A DNA stretch of 31,100 nucleotides from DATFYM01 sp035315065 (lineage in GTDB: Bacteria; Acidobacteriota; Terriglobia; UBA7540), in NCBI GenBank assembly GCA_035315065.1, contig DATFYM010000247.1, forward strand, positions 1 to 31,100, written 5' to 3'. Made by a program: the position numbers and the translations under genes. Each line of letters opens with the position of its first letter. The first letter of the stretch is position 1. Positions 7,962 through 15,604 of this stretch are shown in pieces. Below the pieces are notes generated by a model. The model saw only the letters and a program-made list of their open reading frames with translations. It searched no databases and was not told the origin of the DNA.

Positions 7962-9509
7962 TTACGATAGCGGTAACCCGACGCCTTCTTCGAGCTTGGG
8001 CTGCCCCCCTCCCTTCGCTTTTCCGTTCTTGGTGCTCTCGATGAAGGGAATGAGCGCGAAAGCAGGTGTGCGAAGATAAAACTCGATGTCGCGCTCGGTA
8101 CGGAGACACTTGTTATTCATCTCGACGGCAACCGCCAGCCCGAGACCCAAGGCAAGCCCGATTCCGAAACCGCCCAAAGCAAATAACGGCCGCTTGGGAA
8201 AGGAGGGTTTCTCCGGCAGGTTCGCCGGATCCAGCACGCGGAATCGCTCGCCTTCCTGCCGGTGCTCCATGTTCGTCGCCATCGCCGACTCATCTCTCTT
8301 ATTCAACAGATCGTTGTAAAACTTGAGCGCGGTCTCGTGATCCCGCGTGATCTCCTTATATTCCTGTTCGACCGCAGGACCTATCTCGAGGCGGGACTCG
8401 TACGCTTTGATCTGCTTCTTTAGCTGCTCCAGTTCAAGCCGGTCAGATTGCACGGCCTGTTCGTACCCATGGGCTTGAGCGCGTAGCTGCTGAATTTGAG
8501 GCGGCTCGAGGACCTTAGCTGCTTCGGCGTTTTCGGAGGGTTTCTGCTTCGAGGGCCCCTCCGCCTGCTGCCGGATTCTATTCTTGAGGCTTTCGATTTC
8601 AGCCCTTAACGGCACGAGGTCAGGGTAGCGTTTGCTATAACGCGCCTCCATATCGGCGAGCTGATTCTGAAGCTCCGTCAGGCGTTTCTCGAGCGTATTA
8701 GGGTCCTGAGCCACACCATCGCCAGCCTTGATGGGCTTCGTCATTTCCCAGGCCTGAACTTGCTGCGCTAAAACGGCCTCAGCATAGGCTTGGTCCTGCT
8801 GCGCGCGATTGAGGGTCTGGGTGGCACCCTCTAGTTGAGTGTTCAAAGTCGTAAGCAAGCTGAGATTGCTCTGCATTTCATCCGGCAACGTTCCGATGTG
8901 CTGGCGCTTGAATGCCGCCAGCCTGGCGTCCTGCTCATCCAGCTTCCGCTTGGCGTCATCCAACTGGCTTTGCAGGAAATTGGCGGTACCCTCAGCGCTA
9001 CCCTCGCGTTGTCGAATGTTCTCCTCGACAAACATCGAGGCAATCTCCGAACAAACCTGCTGCGCCTTTTGAGGATCGTCAAGAGTGACTTCGATGTTGA
9101 AACCGGTGACTGATTGATCATGCGAGGTGACGAGAGCTTTAGTTGGGGTCAAAGAAATGGCCTTTCGCAGCGCGATAACCAAGTCCTCCATGGTGGCGTG
9201 GCCGACCTCTTCCCTAAAGAGGCCAAGCCGTTCCACAATCGGCTGCAGGCGAGTGCGGCTGAGAACCTGTTCTTCGATATCGGCGATTCGTGCATTCAGA
9301 TCTTCCGTAATCACCGGTTTAACATAGCTGTCCGGCACCCTCTGCCGTTCGATCAGCATGAGTGATTCCGAGGTATAGCGGCTGTGCAGCTTGAGCGAGA
9401 TGCCGTAGGCAATTGCCGGCCCCAGAAGGGCGGGCACAATGATCAGAAGCCACTTGCGCCGCAAGAGCGCCAAGTAATCTTCGCCGGTTAACGGTCGACG
9501 TCCACTCAT
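7962..9509 (-). CDS. Wzz/GumC-type polysaccharide chain-length determinant
   Basis: The 515-residue inner-membrane protein has a short cytoplasmic N-terminus (GEDYLALLRRKW), a membrane helix at about residues 19-38, a long periplasmic coiled-coil region (about 170-420) and a second membrane helix near 450-470. A short cytoplasmic tail follows and carries no kinase domain. The segment after the first helix (YTSESLMLIERQRVPDSYVKPVITEDLNAR, in parts) matches the style of chain-length proteins of PEP-CTERM/exosortase polysaccharide loci. Such proteins form oligomers that set polymer length and contact the tyrosine kinase, encoded next here. The ATG at 9509 has AAGGA six to seven bases upstream. 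The family call is firm; the tie to a PEP-CTERM system rests on likeness and neighbours. Confidence 0.92.
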   Translation of the reverse strand: MSGRRPLTGEDYLALLRRKWLLIIVPALLGPAIAYGISLKLHSRYTSESLMLIERQRVPDSYVKPVITEDLNARIADIEEQVLSRTRLQPIVERLGLFREEVGHATMEDLVIALRKAISLTPTKALVTSHDQSVTGFNIEVTLDDPQKAQQVCSEIASMFVEENIRQREGSAEGTANFLQSQLDDAKRKLDEQDARLAAFKRQHIGTLPDEMQSNLSLLTTLNTQLEGATQTLNRAQQDQAYAEAVLAQQVQAWEMTKPIKAGDGVAQDPNTLEKRLTELQNQLADMEARYSKRYPDLVPLRAEIESLKNRIRQQAEGPSKQKPSENAEAAKVLEPPQIQQLRAQAHGYEQAVQSDRLELEQLKKQIKAYESRLEIGPAVEQEYKEITRDHETALKFYNDLLNKRDESAMATNMEHRQEGERFRVLDPANLPEKPSFPKRPLFALGGFGIGLALGLGLAVAVEMNNKCLRTERDIEFYLRTPAFALIPFIESTKNGKAKGGGQPKLEEGVGLPLS

Positions 9510-10072
9510 GTAAATTCCTTGGCTCCCTTGGGCGCCAGAATCGAACTCTCAGAAGGTGTGAAAAAATGCCTTAGCCCCGAAGGGGCGAAAGAGAGTAGCA
9601 CAGCGCGGCTCTGCGGCCGCAACCAAAGACCTCAACACAGAGTTCACTGAGGCTTCACAGAGCCCACGGAGAAGAAAGCAAAGAATGAGGCCCCTGTTCT
9701 TCGTCTTCTCCGTGACCTCGGTGAGCCCTCCGCGAACTCTGTGTTGAGCTCTTGTTCTTCGTGCGCCGTGGAATCCGAAGCTCACATTCTTCGCGGCCCA
9801 CAAAGAATTTGCGAGATAGTAGTCCAGGGCGCCAGCCCTGGGATCAGATACCCCCAAAAACCACAAAAACTATAATTTGCCGGCCTTCTCCCAGGGCTGG
9901 CGCCCTGGGCTACTCTCTTTCGCCCCTTCGGGGCTAAGAGCATTTTTCCACACCTTCTCAGTATTCGGTTATCGGTTCTCAGTTGCCGCTGCCCGGCGCT
10001 TGGCGACTATCCAGTTTGAGAGACTGAGCCCGCCGCCATCTTGAGGCGAGCGTGGTTTTTGGAATTGGAGAG
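9510..10072. repeat. Large nested palindrome (9549-9961) with an inner inserted palindrome
   Basis: The outer ends are GAAGGTGTGAAAAAATGCC (about 9552-9570) and its complement ending at 9960, followed inward by CCCCGAAGGGGCGAAAGAGA-type words. At 9813-9960 the sequence is nearly the same as the element at 25964-26150, including its AT-rich core. Compared with that copy, a block of roughly 225 bases (about 9600-9825) is inserted in the left arm. This block has its own arms: CTCAACACAGAG at 9631-9642 answered by CTCTGTGTTGAG at 9737-9748. It lies just after the stop of the TPR lipoprotein gene. No coding region is supported, although several short open frames cross it. Confidence 0.85.
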
Positions 10073-12352
10073 TTAACCTTTACCCAGCTCCGCCAGGGTC
10101 TGGCGTATTTCATTGGCCTTGCCGTAGCTGGGATTGATCCTGAGGACGTGTTCGAGATGCTCGATGGCGTGGGCTCGGTCCTGATTCTTGCCATAAGCCA
10201 TGCCGATGTGATAATGGAAGTCGGGGTTATCGGGAATCTTCTGGAGGGCCTCCTTCAGGAGGTCGATAGAGGTAGTGTAGGCGCCCTTGTAATAATAGGC
10301 CCAGGCCAAAGTGCCAGCCGCATACGGGGAATCGAGCATGCCCCTACGCGCAGTCTGGGCAAGCGAGAGCGCGACGTCCACATTGCCACCGTGTTCCAGC
10401 ATTGAATATGCCAGATTGTTGGCCGCCAGAGGGTAATCGGGTTCCACCTGGAGGGCCTTCTGGTAAAGCTCTTGCGCTTTTTGCCAGTTACCGCGCTCCT
10501 CCTCCAAAACGCCAAGTTGAACGCAGCTTCGGATATCCCGCGGGTTCTCTTGCATGGAATGCTGATAACTGGCAATTGCTTTGTCCTGTTCCCCTTGAGC
10601 TGTCTGCACGGCGCCGAGGAAAAGGAAAGCGTCGAGGCTATTCTTGTTCAATTCCACGGCCTTCTGGAGTGCTACTTCGGCCTTTCCGAACTCTTTCTGG
10701 TTCGCCAGCAGTTGACCCAGGAGAAGATAGTAATCGCTATTGGTCGGCGCCTCCGTTATCTGTTCGTCGACACGCGCCACCGCCCTCCCAGGTTGCTTTT
10801 CCAGCATATACACCCGCGCGAGGCCTCTCAGCGCCTCGGCAAAGTTCGGGTCATTCTGTAGCGCCTCCTCGTAGGCTGTTTTCGCCTCTTTGAAGCGTCT
10901 CTCCGACGTGCGCAGTTGGCCCATACGGGTATGGCCTAGGGGGTTCTTGGGAGCCACCTCAATGGCCTTCGTCAAATCCGCCTCCATCCCTGGCAGGTCC
11001 CGGCGGGACGCTTTGACAACGGCGCGATCGGTATACCCGAGTGGTGAAGAGGGCAGCAGCCTGATCAGGGCCTCACTACTCTCCGCGAGCTGGTCGAACT
11101 CTCTCTTCCTCAGCGCTACAGACGCCAGTGCCTGCTGCGCGTCCACCGCATCCGGACGCACGCGCACCGCTTCACGCCATTCACCCTCTGCAAGGTCCGG
11201 CTTACCGAGTTGGTTGAACGCTACGCCCAGATAATAATGCAGCGCGGCATTGTTGGGCTCTGCCTTAACGGCCGATTGCAACGTCGTGGCGGCATCATTG
11301 GGGCGCCCCTGGCGGATCAATATCTGGCCACGATCAATGAGCGCGGCGACGTCCCCCGGGTTTTGTTTCAGAATCTCGTCGTCGACTTTCGTGGCTTCGC
11401 CCAACTGCTCCCCGGCGATGAGGAGTTGCAGATAGCTCTTCCTAACGTTAAGGTCTTTGGGATGTTCATGGCATAGCGACGCATATTCCGCACGTGCCTT
11501 TTCCTGCTGTCCGGTGATCAGATAAAAGTCACCGAGCATTCGGTAGCCCTCTGGCTTGTCTTTCAGGGTCAGCTTGGCTTCCTTCGCGGCTTGCTCGGCC
11601 TTATCCCGTTGTCCTTCGGCCAGGTAGAGATGCACGAGCGCTTGGCGAACCTCTGGACTCTTGGGGTCGAGCTCAACGGCGTGACGGAATTGCTGTTCAG
11701 CTTCGGCAAGGCGACGCTGTTGCACGTAGAATGCTCCCAGCGCCACCACCGGACCCGATGTCTTGAGATCCAGAGAAATCGCTTTCTTGTAGGTTTCTTC
11801 CGCGGCTTCAAGTTGCTGGAAGCGGGCTTCGAGCAAGGCAAGATTGAGGTAGTTCGCCTGGGTTGGCGCCAGCCCCGCGGATGTCTTCATTTCCGAGAGG
11901 GCTCGATCCTGTTGGCCTTGTGCCGCCTCCACGTTCGCCAGGAGTGTGTGCGCGTCCGCGTTATTTGGCTCCTTTGAAATAACCAGGTTGGCTTTCTCCT
12001 CCGCCTCGCGGTATTGACGCGCCACGAGTCGCAGGTAGCCCATGTCAATCTGAGCCTTCCAGTTTTGGGGTGCGAGATCGATGGTTCTCTGTAGCTCCGA
12101 GTACGCTCCGTTCAATGCACCCTGCTTCAGGTAACACTGCGCCATCTCGTAGTGAGCGTCAGCAAAACGGGGGTCGATCCTGATGGCGTTTCGAAGCTCA
12201 ATAACGGCCTCGGGGTATTTTCCTTTTTCGAAGTACCGGACGGCGTTCTGGTAGTATTGCTGCTTGCGTACGTTGGGATCACGGCTGCAACTGGCGATGA
12301 TGCCTGCCGTGAAAGCCGCCGCTAGAAACAACAACCTTGGGTGTCTGCGCAT
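10073..12352 (-). CDS. TPR-repeat lipoprotein of the polysaccharide/PEP-CTERM locus
   Basis: The 759-residue protein begins with a lipoprotein signal peptide: basic MRRHPR, a hydrophobic stretch, and a lipobox-like IASC ending in Cys22. The rest is a run of more than fifteen 34-residue tetratricopeptide repeats. Recognisable examples are YYQNAVRYFEKGKYPEAVIE near the start and ELYQKALQVEPDYPLAANNL near the end. TPR lipoproteins of this size are a regular member of PEP-CTERM exopolysaccharide loci, where they are thought to scaffold export or assembly in the periplasm. There is no enzymatic motif. The ATG at 12352 has CAGG about six bases upstream. It is followed by the chain-length gene in the same direction. 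The specific role is inferred from family and context. Confidence 0.9.
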   Translation of the reverse strand: MRRHPRLLFLAAAFTAGIIASCSRDPNVRKQQYYQNAVRYFEKGKYPEAVIELRNAIRIDPRFADAHYEMAQCYLKQGALNGAYSELQRTIDLAPQNWKAQIDMGYLRLVARQYREAEEKANLVISKEPNNADAHTLLANVEAAQGQQDRALSEMKTSAGLAPTQANYLNLALLEARFQQLEAAEETYKKAISLDLKTSGPVVALGAFYVQQRRLAEAEQQFRHAVELDPKSPEVRQALVHLYLAEGQRDKAEQAAKEAKLTLKDKPEGYRMLGDFYLITGQQEKARAEYASLCHEHPKDLNVRKSYLQLLIAGEQLGEATKVDDEILKQNPGDVAALIDRGQILIRQGRPNDAATTLQSAVKAEPNNAALHYYLGVAFNQLGKPDLAEGEWREAVRVRPDAVDAQQALASVALRKREFDQLAESSEALIRLLPSSPLGYTDRAVVKASRRDLPGMEADLTKAIEVAPKNPLGHTRMGQLRTSERRFKEAKTAYEEALQNDPNFAEALRGLARVYMLEKQPGRAVARVDEQITEAPTNSDYYLLLGQLLANQKEFGKAEVALQKAVELNKNSLDAFLFLGAVQTAQGEQDKAIASYQHSMQENPRDIRSCVQLGVLEEERGNWQKAQELYQKALQVEPDYPLAANNLAYSMLEHGGNVDVALSLAQTARRGMLDSPYAAGTLAWAYYYKGAYTTSIDLLKEALQKIPDNPDFHYHIGMAYGKNQDRAHAIEHLEHVLRINPSYGKANEIRQTLAELGKG

Positions 12353-12579
12353 TTCAGGCCTGCCTTGAAGGATTCCCGGCCGACAACGGATTTGCTCACC
12401 TGCTCAAAGTGAGTTTTCGACTAGGGTTGAGATTTTTCCCGGGGAAGTTTGCCACTGACAGGGTCTTCTAACCGGAGACCGTCGATCCGAGAACGAGCCC
12501 ACCCGCCACATCATCTCTATTAGCCGAGCGCAGGTAAGCTCGCGGCTCGACGAGCGAGCCCCAAAAAGGCTAGTCTAGT

Positions 12580-13191
12580 CTAGACTGCAAAAGGTCGAGA
12601 TGGGCGGCCCGGAACCTTGCTTGCAACTCTCGGAATACAATCCCACCCATCCTGTCGAGCCACGCGTTCAACGATGGATAGGTCAACCTCCACCGCAACC
12701 GACTGCCGCAGCATCTCCACCGAAATCACCAGTCGGAACGAATTCTTTTTGCGAAGTAGAATTCCCTCGACCCCCTCAAGGGGCCCGCACTTGACCCTCA
12801 CCCGATCCCCACACCGAAGAAAGGGATGAGGTTCCACCATCAGGGAACTTTCCAGCATCCGCCGCACCGCCCGTATTTCTTCTTCTGGGACGACAGCCAC
12901 CTGCCCTCCCCATCCGACACCGTGGTGCACGCCTGGTGTTCTCACGACTTGCAGCCAGCGGTCCAGGCCCCCGCGGACGAACAAGTAACAGGGAAACAAT
13001 GGAAGCGAGAGCTCTTTGTTCCGGTCTCTCCATCGGTGCACAGCGGAGTACATCGGAAGAAACACCTCAAACCCTTTGCGTGACAGAATGTCGGCGGCCA
13101 CTCTTTCGTGTTGGTGACGAGTATAGAGTGCATGCCAGGAACAATCCGCGCCGCCCTCCGCAGCAATCGTGCTCGTCTCGGTAAGAGACAT
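12580..13191 (-). CDS. UpxY/RfaH-like NusG family transcription antiterminator
   Basis: The 203-residue protein has an N-terminal NGN domain (WHALYTRHQHERVAADIL, then FLPMY and LPLFPCYLFVRG) that binds the RNA polymerase clamp. A C-terminal KOW domain follows (FLRCGDRVRVKCGPLEGVEG, then LVISVEMLRQSVAVEVD). Specialised NusG paralogues of this type sit at the head of long polysaccharide operons and suppress termination within them, and this gene likewise precedes the assembly genes. The start is taken as the ATG at 13191, because GGAGGA lies nine bases before it. The in-frame GTG at 13209 directly abuts the previous gene's stop and would put that ribosome site inside the coding region. Coupling to the upstream PilZ gene is likely. 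Its recognition site could not be identified in the 12353-12579 leader. Confidence 0.9.
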   Translation of the reverse strand: MSLTETSTIAAEGGADCSWHALYTRHQHERVAADILSRKGFEVFLPMYSAVHRWRDRNKELSLPLFPCYLFVRGGLDRWLQVVRTPGVHHGVGWGGQVAVVPEEEIRAVRRMLESSLMVEPHPFLRCGDRVRVKCGPLEGVEGILLRKKNSFRLVISVEMLRQSVAVEVDLSIVERVARQDGWDCIPRVASKVPGRPSRPFAV

Positions 13192-13209
13192 AGTGCTCCG
13201 TCCTCCCAC

Positions 13210-13716
13210 TCAGGGTTTTCGCTCCGCGGGACCTCGGCGTTGCGCTGAGGGCCTTGCTACAGACCTTGCCCCGAAAGCGCCCCTTACCCTCTCAGCGAAT
13301 CCAGGAAACCCACCAACGATCGGGCGCTCACAATTGTCGGACGAGTTGTCGCCGCGCGTAATTCGGTACTCCTCCATAGCCACAGCCAAAGCCGGCCGAG
13401 CGTTCGCACCCGCTCTCGGAACCGTGCGGACCACGACGCCTCGAAAGACTACTTCGGCCGGCGGTTGTCCGGCGATCACCACCGGCAGCACGAGTCGGCC
13501 CTCGATGGATGTTTTCGGCTCCAGGGCGTGATCGGGGAGGAACAGTAGGCCAGACTTACTCACATTGTCGGTTCTGCCGTCGAACCAACTCATGGCGCCG
13601 GTCTCGCGAAAGCGGACGGGTATCTGAACCGGGAAACGCGTTGCGCGAGGCAGGCGTTTCCCTCGTCCGCTCGACCGGTGGTCCCCTCTCGGTTCAGACA
13701 AAGTGAGCTTCAGCAA
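13210..13716 (-). CDS. PilZ-like domain protein 1
   Basis: The 168-residue protein carries one PilZ-like domain at about residues 20-120. It has an arginine-rich lead (RGKRLPRATRF), a PVRFRE strand, then FDGRTDNVSKSG, which matches the (D/N)xSxxG half of the c-di-GMP signature. A FRGVVVRTVP strand comes later. The arginines are spaced RxxRxxRxxR instead of the textbook RxxxR, so c-di-GMP binding is uncertain. The only start near the domain is a TTG at 13716 behind an AGGGGG stretch; an in-frame stop lies just upstream and the next ATG would cut off the arginines. The gene ends immediately before the antiterminator gene. A role in tying second-messenger level to polysaccharide expression is inference. 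Confidence 0.75.
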   Translation of the reverse strand: MLKLTLSEPRGDHRSSGRGKRLPRATRFPVQIPVRFRETGAMSWFDGRTDNVSKSGLLFLPDHALEPKTSIEGRLVLPVVIAGQPPAEVVFRGVVVRTVPRAGANARPALAVAMEEYRITRGDNSSDNCERPIVGGFPGFAERVRGAFGARSVARPSAQRRGPAERKP

Positions 13717-14170
13717 ACCCCCTACCGTCTATCTGCGATGCCCACGAGCGGTTGCCCGCCTTCCGATCCCATGGATTGTCTGTGCACGTGATTCGCCGAT
13801 TCCAGCGCAAGCCGCCATACCATGAGATCTGTCACAACAAACCTTAGCTCTGAGATACGAGTACCGACTGGCTGCCGGCCCCAGCTTATGCGTAAAGCTC
13901 CGCCCTCTGACTCACAGTTCTGAACTTCCCTGTAAGCCGGTACCCTCTTCATTGATCGGGAGAGAGCGAACTAACCTTCGATCCGGGCCACCCCGCGAAC
14001 CTTGGCCCTTCCAGCCCCCTCCCGTTCTCGATTCCTCACCAGTTCCGGGCTGGCCGCCTGCCGTGGCCTCGTAAGTGTCGATCAACCACACCATCCGTCC
14101 GTCTTCGACGCCGAACCCACCATCCCCGAACCATCATGGCCTCGCCCCCCGCGCCGTAGGTCGGCACGGG
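13717..14170. other. Intergenic stretch with nothing recognised
   Basis: This 454-base gap separates the two PilZ-like genes. The short open frames across it have no protein-like composition, and no strong hairpin, repeat word or promoter box stands out, unlike the other large gaps of this locus. A leader or promoter for the downstream PilZ-antiterminator pair could lie here but cannot be pinpointed. Confidence 0.4.
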
Positions 14171-14515
14171 CTACGGCCGGATGATGCGATAGTGCGAAAT
14201 GCTGCTCGCGAGAGCTCCTGGATCGCCGGGGCTCGGGTCTTTCAGGGCCCGCACGACGGTGCCTCGGCAATAGACCTGCGCGCCCCCATTCCCCAAAACT
14301 GCGACCGGCACTGCCCAGCTCATTTCTATCGGCGTATCTGGTTCCAAAGAGTGCTCGCATCGAAAAAGAACGCCAGAGGAGCTGATATTCTCCGTGGCGC
14401 CCTGGCGCCACTCCGATTCCCCGCTTATTCGATAACGAAGCGGCGTGCGGATCGCAAAGCGTTGGGCGCGCTGGTGGGCCTTGCGAGTTGCGTTAAGCCG
14501 GGGACTCAACACCAT
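14171..14515 (-). CDS. PilZ-like domain protein 2
   Basis: The 114-residue protein is almost entirely one PilZ-like domain. It shows RKAHQRAQRFAIRTPLRYR, then WRQGATENISSSGVLF with the NxSxxG motif, and a later YCRGTVVRALKD strand ending in SHYRIIRP. It is a clear paralogue of the protein encoded at 13210-13716. As there, the arginines do not form an exact RxxxR, so ligand binding is unproven. The start is set at the ATG at 14515 because GGAGG lies seven bases upstream. A longer frame reaching 14653 adds 46 residues of non-protein-like sequence. It lies between the response regulator and the polysaccharide genes and probably belongs to the same regulatory set. Confidence 0.75.
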   Translation of the reverse strand: MVLSPRLNATRKAHQRAQRFAIRTPLRYRISGESEWRQGATENISSSGVLFRCEHSLEPDTPIEMSWAVPVAVLGNGGAQVYCRGTVVRALKDPSPGDPGALASSISHYRIIRP

Positions 14516-14705
14516 GACCAGGCCTCCGACAATCCTGAACCCCATGCGTAAGCTTAGCCGGTTCGGTACGCTTGGCAATGGCCCTTTAGTCGCATGTTTA
14601 TGGTACTGGCTGGTGCTATAAAACTGGCACCTGATGGGCCATGCGCCGGGCACCGTGGTGCTACAGCGGGTGAGCGAATGACGTTCTGTGGGCCGGTGAG
14701 GATTT

Positions 14706-15389
14706 CTAGATGATTTGATGATGGACGGCGAAAAGCACTAGTTCCAAACGGTTAGAGACGCCCAACTTGTTAAAGATGTTGCTCAGGTGATGTTTGACCG
14801 TCTGCTCGCTGATCGAGAATTTCTGCGCGATGTCCTTGTTCGTGTAACCCGCCACGATCGTCTCAATCACTTCCAGTTCGCGCGCGGTAAGCTTAAAGGT
14901 CCTCGCTCCAGGTCGTGCATTGCGGCGAGGCATGAGGTCGCGGAGCACCTGGACCAAGTCGGAAACACTCTCGCGCCCCACCCAATACTGTCCTGCCATA
15001 ACACTGCGGATACCCTCGAAGAGCAACTTGGGTGTCGCATCCTTCAGCACGACGCCACGGGCGCCGAGCTGGATTGCCCCGGCGATCTGGGCTTTTTCGA
15101 TGGAGGCCGTGAGAATTAGGGTCCGCACGGGACTAGCCGCCGCGGCAAGCTCATTAAGGGCATCGAGGCCTGAACAGCGCGGCATGGCTAAGTCGAGAAG
15201 GAGAATATCCGGCTTGAGCTCGCGCGTCAGTCGGATCGCTTCCTCGCCGTCGGACGCTGATCCGACCACCTCGAAACCGGTTTCGGATTCGAGCAAGTTC
15301 CGCAGACCGTCTCGAAAAAGTTGATGATCGTCTGCCAGCAGAATGCGCACTCTAATTCCGCCGGTCGAGGTCTGTTCCGCCATGTTCAC
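14706..15389 (-). CDS. NarL/FixJ-type response regulator with LuxR DNA-binding domain
   Basis: The N-terminal receiver domain (about residues 13-130) has the acidic pair in LLADDHQ (Asp20, Asp21), the phosphoacceptor Asp66 in LLLDLAMP, a Thr in LILTAS and a Lys in VVLKDA. The C-terminal LuxR helix-turn-helix runs LTARELEVIETIVAGYTNKDIA through QTVKHHLSNIFNKLGVSNR. Such proteins bind DNA as phosphorylated dimers. The start may be the GTG at 15389 or the ATG at 15383; ribosome-site evidence is weak for both. It lies 215 bases after a histidine kinase gene of the matching NarX/DesK type and before the PilZ and antiterminator genes. Likely targets are the polysaccharide operon and perhaps the PEP-CTERM genes, by inference. 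Confidence 0.92.
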   Translation of the reverse strand: MNMAEQTSTGGIRVRILLADDHQLFRDGLRNLLESETGFEVVGSASDGEEAIRLTRELKPDILLLDLAMPRCSGLDALNELAAAASPVRTLILTASIEKAQIAGAIQLGARGVVLKDATPKLLFEGIRSVMAGQYWVGRESVSDLVQVLRDLMPRRNARPGARTFKLTARELEVIETIVAGYTNKDIAQKFSISEQTVKHHLSNIFNKLGVSNRLELVLFAVHHQII

Positions 15390-15604
15390 TCTCGCTTTTC
15401 GGAACGCATTCTGAAGGCCCTCCCTCCGTCAAACAACACTAGATGGGGGTGCGATTGGTCAACTGGATTGTGATGCTTGGGAACACCACTTTAGAGGTGA
15501 CGGGGACAAACCATACTGATTCGGAAAATCGATACGCCTTCTTCCAAAAAGGCGGGCATGGACAGACCAGTCGAGCCTTGCCGCGTGCCCGGTCCATACA
15601 CCTC

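Noticed and set aside
9530..9560. A GTTCGATTC-like segment on the minus strand suggesting a tRNA T-arm
   Set aside because: No acceptor stem, anticodon arm or D-arm can be built around it; it borders a palindromic element.
12538..12575. GC-rich hairpin with a nearby T-run before the TPR gene, as a possible terminator
   Set aside because: On the minus strand the T-run precedes the stem, and on the plus strand an A-run follows it, so it is not a rho-independent terminator in either direction.
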